A DNA stretch of 40,965 nucleotides, from IMG/VR virus record IMGVR_UViG_3300032222_000317, positions 1 through 40,965 of that record, one strand, 5' to 3'. This document shows positions 17,718-24,548 of the stretch, piece after piece (position 1 is the first letter of the stretch; every line of letters starts with the position of its first letter). Both the position numbers and the translations under genes were made by a program. The notes beneath the pieces were generated by a model. The model was not told the DNA's origin. It saw only the letters and a program-made list of their open reading frames with translations, and made no database searches. The stretch is from a virus.

Positions 17718-18538
17718 CAATTTATTGTCCTTGTCTTATTTAAATATCTGTTTCCGCCAATTTTATCGGTTTGAGATCTATTCAAATCATATTCTACATC
17801 ATTTCCATCAAAAGGTAAAGCCTTGATATTGCTTTCATAAATTGTATTTAGGCTTTCTTTGTTTTTACTAATAAATTCATTGTATCCGTGATATAAGGAA
17901 AATGGCACATATTGAATATTTTCAAGTGGAACTGTTTTGTTTATTAAAAAATTGCTTGGCATTGACATTATTTTAGAACTTTTAAATGCCAGCGACACGC
18001 TTTCAATTTCTCCATAATACTTTAAATATTCTGGAAAGATAAATCTTCTAAAATCTGAAGAAAGGCAAAACATAAAATCTCTATCTATAAATTTATTATA
18101 CTCATTTTTATCTGATTCTATTTTTTCATATCCTATTAAAAATCTATTCTTGTTAAACGGGACTATCCTATTGCTTCCAGATATAATTGTTGTGTTCACA
18201 TATCTGACTTCATTCATTTTTTCTATTAAATCTTGATCCCAATTATGATTAAATTCTACTCCGTCTCCACAGACCATATAGTACTCTTTATTTAAAATTC
18301 TAAATGCATCTTTTTTGTATGAGATAGGACTTTTAATTGAATCCCATTTTACATATTTATACAAAATTTTACAATGATTTAAATCAATATCTATATTCCT
18401 AGATCTTTCAATATTGTTTTGATCTACTACATAAAAATATATATTGTTTAATCCGCTAGACTTTTTTGCAATATCTATTAAATTTTCAATTAAATTTTTA
18501 TTTTGAAAACTGTATATAAATACGCCGATGTCTTTCAT
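17717..18538 (-). CDS. GT60-like glycosyltransferase (GT-A fold), Skp1-GlcNAc-transferase-like
   Basis: 273 residues. The N-terminal strand IGVFIYSFQNKNLIENLIDIA, the next strand IYFYVVDQNN, KYVKWDSIKSPISYKKDAFRIL-type region and EYYMVCGDGVEFNHNWDQDL (85-104) run in the same order as the GlcNAc-transferase family PF11397/GT60, where a DxH/DxD binds the nucleotide sugar. Here the metal motif reads GDG, a variant. In Dictyostelium the family member adds GlcNAc to a hydroxyproline made by a P4H. Adjacent genes encode P4H-like enzymes, so a similar two-step scheme is possible. I recognise the pattern but cannot run a search; other GT-A families remain possible. Confidence 0.5.
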   Translation of the reverse strand: MKDIGVFIYSFQNKNLIENLIDIAKKSSGLNNIYFYVVDQNNIERSRNIDIDLNHCKILYKYVKWDSIKSPISYKKDAFRILNKEYYMVCGDGVEFNHNWDQDLIEKMNEVRYVNTTIISGSNRIVPFNKNRFLIGYEKIESDKNEYNKFIDRDFMFCLSSDFRRFIFPEYLKYYGEIESVSLAFKSSKIMSMPSNFLINKTVPLENIQYVPFSLYHGYNEFISKNKESLNTIYESNIKALPFDGNDVEYDLNRSQTDKIGGNRYLNKTRTIN

Positions 18539-19239
18539 TAATCAAGGTACGTCCAGGTAGTCTCGTCATTTAGATTTCCACCTGGAACTGGGATAACATC
18601 ATAAGCAATAGTAACTCTACTTTCATCGTAATACCAGTCGTCTCTTCCGTGTGGGTGTCCTGTTTCTGACAGTATCGCCCTGTCATTTTTATTTATATTT
18701 TCAAATATAGTTTCATTATTAATTTTATAGTAAGTTACTGATGGCTCAGCATTTACACAATAATATCCATGGAATATTGGGATTCCGCTTCCATCTAAGT
18801 GATCATGAAAAAATTGTTCCTGGTTTACTGGGTTAACGCTTTTTTCGCTACTTCTTTTTGTTTCTAAATTAAACCATGCGTGGGCAACATATCTTTGCTC
18901 TTCATAATTAATTTCATAGTATTCACAAGCCTCTTTAACCATTTCCCTGATTGCATTTTTTAATTTAGGAATATCTGGATGGTCGTAATTTAACACATTA
19001 TAGGCTAGTCCGTTTTTTGTAGAGTATCCGTCCCAGTTTATTCTATGAAGAAGCATTATTACATTTTGATTATTTTGACTCATTCTTTGAGTAGCTGTTT
19101 GATTTTCATCATCTCTTCCAGTAATTTTATCAATTTCTGCCAATATCATTTCTTTGTTTTTTTCAATTAAGTATTTATGTAATGACTGTGTATCTACGCC
19201 AGCATACTTCTCAAAAAATCTATGTGGTTTTCTTATCAT
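18538..19239 (-). CDS. HxH-type 2OG-Fe(II) dioxygenase, tandem copy 2
   Basis: 233 residues from ATG 19239 (MIRKPHRFFEKYAG). I prefer this to an upstream start, because the upstream ORF stop overlaps it as ATGA and the extra 34 residues would read through the neighbour's conserved end. Likely triad: His145-Asp-His147 (FFHDHLDG), HPH 195-197 in LSETGHPHGRDDW and Arg208 (SRVTIAYDV). The core FHGYYCVNAEPSVTYY is nearly identical to the sister gene 19236-19883. The family resembles PF13759-like oxygenases that use two His in the first motif. The GRDD insertion and an internal Gln/Asn-rich loop (residues 48-60) separate it from its sister. Confidence 0.8.
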   Translation of the reverse strand: MIRKPHRFFEKYAGVDTQSLHKYLIEKNKEMILAEIDKITGRDDENQTATQRMSQNNQNVIMLLHRINWDGYSTKNGLAYNVLNYDHPDIPKLKNAIREMVKEACEYYEINYEEQRYVAHAWFNLETKRSSEKSVNPVNQEQFFHDHLDGSGIPIFHGYYCVNAEPSVTYYKINNETIFENINKNDRAILSETGHPHGRDDWYYDESRVTIAYDVIPVPGGNLNDETTWTYLD

Positions 19240-19883
19240 AGTAAAGGTATCCAATGTTGTTGTGCGGCATCTGAATTTATAATGCTTTCTAACGGCATTA
19301 TGTCGTATGCAATTGTGACTCTTGGCCCTTCCCAGTCCCAATCGCCCATAGCGTGTGGGTGCCCCATTTCTGAAAGAATCATTCTATTATTCTTATTATG
19401 ATTATCTACCTGGTTATCAAACACTCTATAGTATGTCGTTGAGGGTTCTGCGTTTACACAGTAGTATCCGTGGAAATAAGGGGCATAAGGGCCTCCGTGA
19501 TCATGCCAGTCTAGTTTTCCAGAGTGGTTGTAGTTAATGTTAAACCATCCCTGTATCATATATCTTTGTTTATTAAAGTCTATGTCATAATATTCACAGG
19601 CTTCTTTAACTGTATCGGAAATGGATTTGTATAGACTGTATATCCCGCCGTGATAAAATTGAAAAACATTGTATTCACGCCATTTAATTGTAGATACGCT
19701 TGCAGAAGAAAGCCAAAAATCTTTTTGATCTACTTGTGTAATTCCTTTAAGCTTTAGATTTTCCATATCTACATATTGTTTTTGTAAAAATCTTGATAGG
19801 TCTTCAAGGTCGTTGTCTAAATATTTTTCAAAAAACTTATGTGGTTTACCAGTCGGTTTATTTAAAAATGGATTAATCTCCAT
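19236..19883 (-). CDS. HxH-type 2OG-Fe(II) dioxygenase, tandem copy 1
   Basis: 215 residues, paralogous to the next gene: KPHKFFEKYL, VKEACEYYDIDFNKQRYMI, then His127-Asp-His129 (LDWHDHGG), FHGYYCVNAEPSTTYYRV, HPH 175-177 in LSEMGHPHAMGDW and Arg188 (GPRVTIAYD). The end WIPLL overlaps the next ATG (ATGA). The same WIPLV end and ATGA overlap occurs at 22038-22041 in the pseudoenzyme copy, evidence that this junction was duplicated with the gene. The protein is predicted soluble. A role in hydroxylating a protein or metabolite is inferred from the fold. Confidence 0.83.
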   Translation of the reverse strand: MEINPFLNKPTGKPHKFFEKYLDNDLEDLSRFLQKQYVDMENLKLKGITQVDQKDFWLSSASVSTIKWREYNVFQFYHGGIYSLYKSISDTVKEACEYYDIDFNKQRYMIQGWFNINYNHSGKLDWHDHGGPYAPYFHGYYCVNAEPSTTYYRVFDNQVDNHNKNNRMILSEMGHPHAMGDWDWEGPRVTIAYDIMPLESIINSDAAQQHWIPLL

Positions 19884-20637
19884 TGTCTATTCCTTTTCTA
19901 TACCATTTACGTTGCCATATATAATTTTTATAATATGCAAATATTGAAATTCTTCTTCTTTCTTCTTTTACTTTATTTAATTCTATAGATTCCGTTGTGT
20001 AATCTACTTCCATATTCCAGTTTTCCCTTTTAATAGGTATCATTTGGAATATAGGTGTGCCCTTTGGTATTGTTCCAATAAAATTCCTTTTTAGGAAAAA
20101 TGCTGTAAATACTGGGGCATGCCATTTATCTGTATCTATTATCCCAGAAAGTGTCGTGAATGGCAAGTCATGTCTATTTAAAGGGTGTGTAATAAGCATA
20201 GAATATCCTGGTGGGGTTTCGCAATACCAATTTACTTTCCAGCCAAAATGTAGGGGGTGGTGAAATGTTGGAACAGCAACATCTATCATAGATCTTTTAT
20301 CAACTATCATCGAGTCTCCGTCCCATGACAGTGTTGGAAATCCTTCATCATCTAGGTCTACATGCAAATCATAATCTAGACTAAATATATATCCCGACGT
20401 TAGGGTATCTAAAAATGGCATGCATAGTTTTGTTGATGCTGCACTTCCATCTGTGCCTCTATCGTTTACTGGATGCAATTTAGATATACTATTAGACTTT
20501 TGAAATCTTGAAAGTTTCCTGTACCAATCTGGTAAAAAATTTACAGATGGGGATGGCTCTGACATATATGTATCTTTGTTTACATAGAAATTATTGTCAA
20601 CAATAGCTGGTGTAAATTTTACTATTAGCTCATCCAT
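19873..20637 (-). CDS. DUF6065-like protein, copy 1
   Basis: 254 residues, likely a beta-rich domain of unknown function. Marker segments are PSVNFLPDWYRKLSRF, CETPPGYSMLITHPLNRHD, LSGIIDTDKW and IPKGTPIFQMIPIKRENW. The same order (NTPEGYSSL, SGLVDTDK, IKQGTPIVQVIPFKREDW) is found at 21325-22041 and, more distantly, at 39960-40697. I recall such proteins under DUF6065, but could not check. Its start overlaps the preceding gene by 8 nt and its stop overlaps the first dioxygenase, so it is co-translated with it. The Pro-Gly and Gly-Thr-Pro turns suggest a binding or oxygenase-like barrel, unproven. Confidence 0.7.
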   Translation of the reverse strand: MDELIVKFTPAIVDNNFYVNKDTYMSEPSPSVNFLPDWYRKLSRFQKSNSISKLHPVNDRGTDGSAASTKLCMPFLDTLTSGYIFSLDYDLHVDLDDEGFPTLSWDGDSMIVDKRSMIDVAVPTFHHPLHFGWKVNWYCETPPGYSMLITHPLNRHDLPFTTLSGIIDTDKWHAPVFTAFFLKRNFIGTIPKGTPIFQMIPIKRENWNMEVDYTTESIELNKVKEERRRISIFAYYKNYIWQRKWYRKGIDNGD

Positions 20638-21328
20638 TTAATAATTCCTTTATCTGTTCTTCGTTTAACTCAATCTCAATTTCATATAAATCTGTACCTC
20701 GCTCTATAACCCCACAGGTTTCTGTAAGCATGTGTCCTTTAAAGTTAGTAAAATAAAAATCAATATAATTAGCTTCATTAATTATTTTATCTGTATTTTT
20801 AACAAACCTATCTGTTTTTTCAATTATTTTTATAGACTTTCCGTTTTCCGATTGCTTTACTTTATACTCAATATCTATGTCCAGAACCCAGGGTATGTAA
20901 AATTTAAATAGTCTTTCTGACATTAGGTCTTCAGAATTAACATTATGAGAATTTAATGATGGGTAAAATTGTCTTTGCCAGCATTTATCTGTTGCATAAA
21001 ATAATGTCTTAATTGGATTTGATTTAAAAATACCTTTTTCTCCCATTGGGGGATCTGCAATTTGAACAAGTATATCTGAATAATTTTTGTAAATTAAAGA
21101 TATTTTTGTATCTGATATTTTTTTAATTTCTGGCTTAATACCAAAATGGTGTACATACATATTTATTGGTTTTAGCAAGGACTTACCATAATTTTTATTT
21201 ACTTCGCTCCACATTGCCCATTTAGGAAACATTTGAGAATATAGCATTATGTCTTGAAAAGACATTGAGCTCATTTCATTCCATGCTGCAGATTCGTATG
21301 GGGCTCTTGGTATTTTAGCAATACTCAT
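20630..21328 (-). CDS. Unknown protein between two DUF6065-like genes
   Basis: 232 residues. The N-terminus (MSIAKIPRAPYESAAWNEMS, then QDIMLYSQMFPKWAMWSEVN) is helical and aromatic-rich; the rest is charged beta/alpha with FKFYIPWVLDIDIEYKVK and a C-terminal GVIERGTDLYEIEIELNEEQ. The ERGTDLYEIEI segment vaguely parallels KGTPIFQMIPI of its neighbours, so it may be a highly diverged relative. No catalytic motif is evident. It overlaps both neighbours by 4-8 nt, which argues that all three act together. Confidence 0.55.
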   Translation of the reverse strand: MSIAKIPRAPYESAAWNEMSSMSFQDIMLYSQMFPKWAMWSEVNKNYGKSLLKPINMYVHHFGIKPEIKKISDTKISLIYKNYSDILVQIADPPMGEKGIFKSNPIKTLFYATDKCWQRQFYPSLNSHNVNSEDLMSERLFKFYIPWVLDIDIEYKVKQSENGKSIKIIEKTDRFVKNTDKIINEANYIDFYFTNFKGHMLTETCGVIERGTDLYEIEIELNEEQIKELLNG

Positions 21329-22041
21329 TTAAAAGTTTTTTTAGACCACATTTTTTTTCTGTATCCGTTTTGGAAAACAGATCTTACTGAAAGTTGGTTT
21401 GCTCTATTTTTTTCATCTGATCTTTTATCTTTGTTTAAAGAGCTTTCCCAGTCTTCTCTTTTAAATGGGATAACCTGAACAATTGGGGTGCCTTGTTTTA
21501 TTACTCCCTTAAAACCCTTTTCTACAAAAAACGATAGGTATCCATCAGACGGGTATTTATCTGTATCAACCAAACCTGATATGGCGTGTATTGGACTTTT
21601 GTCTCCGTGTATTGGGGCAATAAATAAACTACTGTATCCTTCTGGAGTTTTTACTAACCACATTGGATGTAGTCTTAGTACTCCTTGATGAAAGTATGCT
21701 GGAATTGGATATTCTTTAATTTGTTCTTTTAAGTGGTGTGCAAGTAAAAACTTTTGAAATTCCATAACATCATTTGTGACTTCAAACTTTAAAACCTCTT
21801 CTGTTGCATCTATATATAAATCTACTGGTGCAAGCAGGTAATAGCCAAAAGAAAGTGAATCAAACACAGCCTGACATTTTTTTACAGTAAGTAGCATATT
21901 CCCGCTATATATACTATTATCGTTATTTAAATAACTTTCTTGCTTTTTCCACCACTCTGGGATATGGGATTGTATTGGGACTGGGCTTGGAAATATTTTT
22001 TCAAATGACCTATATTTTGGTATAAACTCTATCTGAATCAT
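21325..22041 (-). CDS. DUF6065-like protein, copy 2
   Basis: 238 residues from ATG 22041 (MIQIEFIPKYRSFE), chosen because it overlaps the previous stop as ATGA; an in-frame ATG five codons earlier lies inside the neighbour's coding end. Segments SHIPEWWKKQESYL, LVKTPEGYSSLFIAPI, ISGLVDTDKYPSDGYLSFFV and GTPIVQVIPFKREDW align with copy 1. A GDKSPIH motif lies in the middle. Two copies interleaved with an unknown gene, then dioxygenases, look like a block expansion. No function is known to me. Confidence 0.7.
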   Translation of the reverse strand: MIQIEFIPKYRSFEKIFPSPVPIQSHIPEWWKKQESYLNNDNSIYSGNMLLTVKKCQAVFDSLSFGYYLLAPVDLYIDATEEVLKFEVTNDVMEFQKFLLAHHLKEQIKEYPIPAYFHQGVLRLHPMWLVKTPEGYSSLFIAPIHGDKSPIHAISGLVDTDKYPSDGYLSFFVEKGFKGVIKQGTPIVQVIPFKREDWESSLNKDKRSDEKNRANQLSVRSVFQNGYRKKMWSKKTFK

Positions 22042-22598
22042 ACTAGCGGAATCCATTTCTGATAATATTGTCTATGTAAATATTCTAATGGAGAAATGTT
22101 AAAATACAGAATAGTTAGATCATCACTCATTTTATTAAATAGAACTTTGCTTTCTGGATCTAATAATACCATTAATCCTGGCTCCAGGTCAATTTCATTT
22201 CCATCAATACTTATCTGGTCTAAATTTGAATCTATTACGTATATCCCACAAAACTCTATTTTAAAATTTGGGGCCATTCTTAAATTTACATCCTTTGGAA
22301 TCTTGTCATTGTCTAAAATGTTACCCAGTAGATGGAAATAGTTTCTTTCAAAATTAATATTTTTTTCTATACATTTTTCTTTAACCAGTGTGCTGATTTC
22401 TTTATAAAGTTTGTATATTTCAGTATTGTATAGACCGAAAAAGTTAAAAGTTTTATAATCAATTAAAGATACTTTTTTTGCTTTAATTGGTATTCTAATT
22501 CCCCATTTTGTATTAGATATATATTCATGCATGGAATCAATCATTTTTAAATAACTTAATTTTAAGTATTCGTTGTTTATGTTTGTTATTTTTTTCAT
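22038..22598 (-). CDS. Dioxygenase-like pseudoenzyme (metal triad lost)
   Basis: 186 residues. It aligns in order with the tandem HxH dioxygenases: IYKLYKEISTLVKEKCIEKN with IYSLYKSISDTVKEACEYYD, IEFCGIYVIDSNLDQ with FHGYYCVNAEPSTTYY, LTILYFNISPLEYL with VTIAYDIMPLES, and the end KWIPLV with HWIPLL. The metal-binding places are changed: HDHGG becomes RMAPN and GHPHAM becomes DPESKV. So the fold is likely kept while the iron site is gone, giving a binding or structural role. Unlike a decayed gene it is full length and in frame, with an ATGA overlap to the next gene. Confidence 0.62.
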   Translation of the reverse strand: MKKITNINNEYLKLSYLKMIDSMHEYISNTKWGIRIPIKAKKVSLIDYKTFNFFGLYNTEIYKLYKEISTLVKEKCIEKNINFERNYFHLLGNILDNDKIPKDVNLRMAPNFKIEFCGIYVIDSNLDQISIDGNEIDLEPGLMVLLDPESKVLFNKMSDDLTILYFNISPLEYLHRQYYQKWIPLV

Positions 22599-23213
22599 TT
22601 ATTCCCAGGTTCTTATCGAGTGCCAAACAGCTGGGATCATTGGATCTTGAGTGTATCCCATATCATCATCTAATTTCATTTCTGATGAACTTCCTATTAC
22701 TTCTGTCATTGCTTTTTTACTTGATCTAGTTTTACCTTTAAACAGCATAATAGATTCTGCTGCCTGCGTTTGCATTTCAGATGCAGTACTTGTTGCAGAC
22801 TTGCCTTGCTGAACCCTTATTCTATATCTACCCCAAAAAACTGTGTATCCTAATATCGCCAGTGACAGTCCTATCTTTTTTCTTCTATGAATTGGGTCGC
22901 AATATAGTCTATCAATTACTGCAGTGTGATAGTTATCTTTTTTATTATGTCCTGTTAAAATTATATTTGCCCAGGCTGTAGGATAATCGTTGTTTATAAA
23001 ATTAGAAAATATTAATGTGCCTGAAGGTTGATTGTCATTTAAGTATAAGGTTTCAAGAGCTCTGTGTCCGTACTGATCATCACATAATGTCCATTGGCAC
23101 CAAGAACCCTTTATATAGTCAGGGTACTTTCTAAATAAAGGAAATACAAAACCATTTTGTCTTTTGGTTCTGTAAAATCCCATTTTATTTATATGCTTAA
23201 GTAACTTAAGCAT
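22599..23213 (-). CDS. GNAT-like acetyltransferase or related fold protein
   Basis: 204 residues. The segment DRLYCDPIHRRKKIGLSLAI (101-120) has the GNAT motif-A shape (beta strand, then basic RRKKIG in place of the usual Q/R-x-x-G-x-G/A, then a helix), preceded by a long antiparallel region. The remaining C-terminal part (residues 130-204) is polar and has no recognised motif, with a run of Ser/Lys. Acetyl-CoA binding is plausible but the glycine spacing is not standard. The ATG lies inside a perfect 21-nt palindrome and has no Shine-Dalgarno; an in-frame ATG at codon 11 (MGFYRTKRQ) is an alternative start. It opens the enzyme operon. Confidence 0.45.
   Translation of the reverse strand: MLKLLKHINKMGFYRTKRQNGFVFPLFRKYPDYIKGSWCQWTLCDDQYGHRALETLYLNDNQPSGTLIFSNFINNDYPTAWANIILTGHNKKDNYHTAVIDRLYCDPIHRRKKIGLSLAILGYTVFWGRYRIRVQQGKSATSTASEMQTQAAESIMLFKGKTRSSKKAMTEVIGSSSEMKLDDDMGYTQDPMIPAVWHSIRTWE
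23193..23213. repeat. Perfect 21-nt palindrome over a start codon
   Basis: The sequence has two 10-nt arms (ATGCTTAAGT and ACTTAAGCAT) around a single central base. The GNAT-like start codon is the first three bases of one arm. As RNA it can fold a 9-bp stem with a 3-nt loop and would hide the start codon; as DNA it could be an operator. It lies 6 nt after the fibre gene stop, at the boundary between fibre and enzyme operons. Confidence 0.75.
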
Positions 23214-23219
23214 TATTAA

Positions 23220-24518
23220 TTATGCTGGTGGGTTATTGTCTTCAGCTGAGGAGGTTTTCCACTGCTGATATAGTGACTCTAATGATTGTGCAAGACTTTG
23301 ATTTGGATCTGTAATTACGTTTGGAGAATCAAATTCAAGTCTCTGTGAGTCGTGAACAAGAGCATTGTCAGTAAAGAAAACGTCATAAGGCTCACAGTTA
23401 ATTGTAATAACTAACTCTGATCCAGATGAAACTCTGTTCTCAATAACTGGCTGCCAGTCATTAAATGTTGGTGAATAGACTAGGTCTGATGTTAGAACTT
23501 CATTTGCTGGAACGAATTTTGCAACATCGTCTCTTTTAATCATGATCCAGTGAGTGTTTGTGTACTTGTTTCCGTTAATAACAAATGTTGTATTAGCAAT
23601 ACCTGCTGAAATAGCAACTACTGTTGTTTCAATATCTGTATTAATGTTTGGATCTGCTGATTGCCATATGTTAAGAATTTCTTCTAGGCCTGTTCCAGAT
23701 GTTGGAAGATCATCAATTGCTGCTGAGTAAAGAATGTCTCCTACTGAAATGTTGTGTGCTAAAACAAGACCTTCAGGCACCTTTGAGTGTACTAGTGTAT
23801 CTGCTCCAATTGATTTACTTGGAGTAAATCCAAATGGCGTAAATCCAAATGGAGTGAATCCAAATGGGGTAAATCCAAATGGGGCGAAGCTAAATGGAGT
23901 TGTTGTGATATAGTTTGAATACGGAGTGTATGCTGAATATCCATTAGCATTCCGAACTCTTACTCTAAATGCCCAGCTAAAGTTATCTGCTTGACCTGTA
24001 AATGTTATGCTTGTAGATGCCGTTGTTTGAACATCTGGGGCATTTCCACCATTATCAGATACTTCATAGTCAATAATTGCTTTTCCACCATTTTGTCCTG
24101 GAGCTGACCATGACGCAAGATTGTTATTCTGTCCATTTGTTGATGCTGAAAGACTTCCCGCTGTATCTGGTACTGTGGTTACAAGAACAGGTGACGATGA
24201 ACTTGAAGCTACAGAGTTTCCTGCTGCATTTGATGCAACTACTGTAAATGTATAAGAGGTATTTGAATATAATGACTCTATGCGAATTGGTGAAGATGAG
24301 CCAGATTGTGAGTGGTTATGGCTTCCATTTGTTCCATATACTGTATATGATGTAGCAGCTGGAGAATCTCCTGGGAGTGTAAATGTAACATCAACTGCAC
24401 CTTGATTATATGCTCTATTTGTTCCTACGTCTGTAGCTCCTGTAATTGTTGGTGCCTTTGGCTCCAAAAAGTCATTTGCTTGTTGGGAGTGTCTTCCCGC
24501 TTTCTTACCTGATGCCAT
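23220..24518 (-). CDS. Fibre-like protein: two FN3 domains, TPFGF repeats, Hint domain
   Basis: 432 residues. FN3 modules span about 20-115 and 116-207 (SYTFTVVASNAAGNS, then FSWAFRVRVRNANGYS). Residues 209-233 hold four F(T/A)PFG units. Residues 236-391 look like a Hint (intein/hedgehog) domain: block A SIGADTLV (236-243), ISVGDILYS (257-265), block B TNTH (320-323), and block F/G YDVFFTDNALVHDS ending at 391. Ser236 replaces the usual Cys1, His389 is kept, Asn is replaced by Asp390 and Ser391 is the +1 residue. No homing endonuclease is present. The 41 C-terminal residues are polar. Self-cleavage or splicing is possible but unproven. It ends the fibre operon. Confidence 0.72.
   Translation of the reverse strand: MASGKKAGRHSQQANDFLEPKAPTITGATDVGTNRAYNQGAVDVTFTLPGDSPAATSYTVYGTNGSHNHSQSGSSSPIRIESLYSNTSYTFTVVASNAAGNSVASSSSSPVLVTTVPDTAGSLSASTNGQNNNLASWSAPGQNGGKAIIDYEVSDNGGNAPDVQTTASTSITFTGQADNFSWAFRVRVRNANGYSAYTPYSNYITTTPFSFAPFGFTPFGFTPFGFTPFGFTPSKSIGADTLVHSKVPEGLVLAHNISVGDILYSAAIDDLPTSGTGLEEILNIWQSADPNINTDIETTVVAISAGIANTTFVINGNKYTNTHWIMIKRDDVAKFVPANEVLTSDLVYSPTFNDWQPVIENRVSSGSELVITINCEPYDVFFTDNALVHDSQRLEFDSPNVITDPNQSLAQSLESLYQQWKTSSAEDNNPPA
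23821..23895 (-). repeat. 15-nt tandem repeat coding F(T/A)PFG units
   Basis: Plus strand shows five copies of a 15-nt unit close to AATGGNGTAAATCCA, with mutations mostly at third positions (NGT/GGT, GTG/GTA). Because changes are mostly synonymous while the pentapeptide is held constant, the protein repeat appears to be maintained by selection. Copy number could vary by slippage. Confidence 0.8.
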
Positions 24519-24548
24519 TTTATATCTCCTATTTTTTAATTAATTTTA

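Noticed and set aside
19240-19341. Extra 34 residues on the second tandem dioxygenase
   Set aside because: They overlap the sister gene's end; ATGA overlap at 19239 is the natural start, as at 22041.
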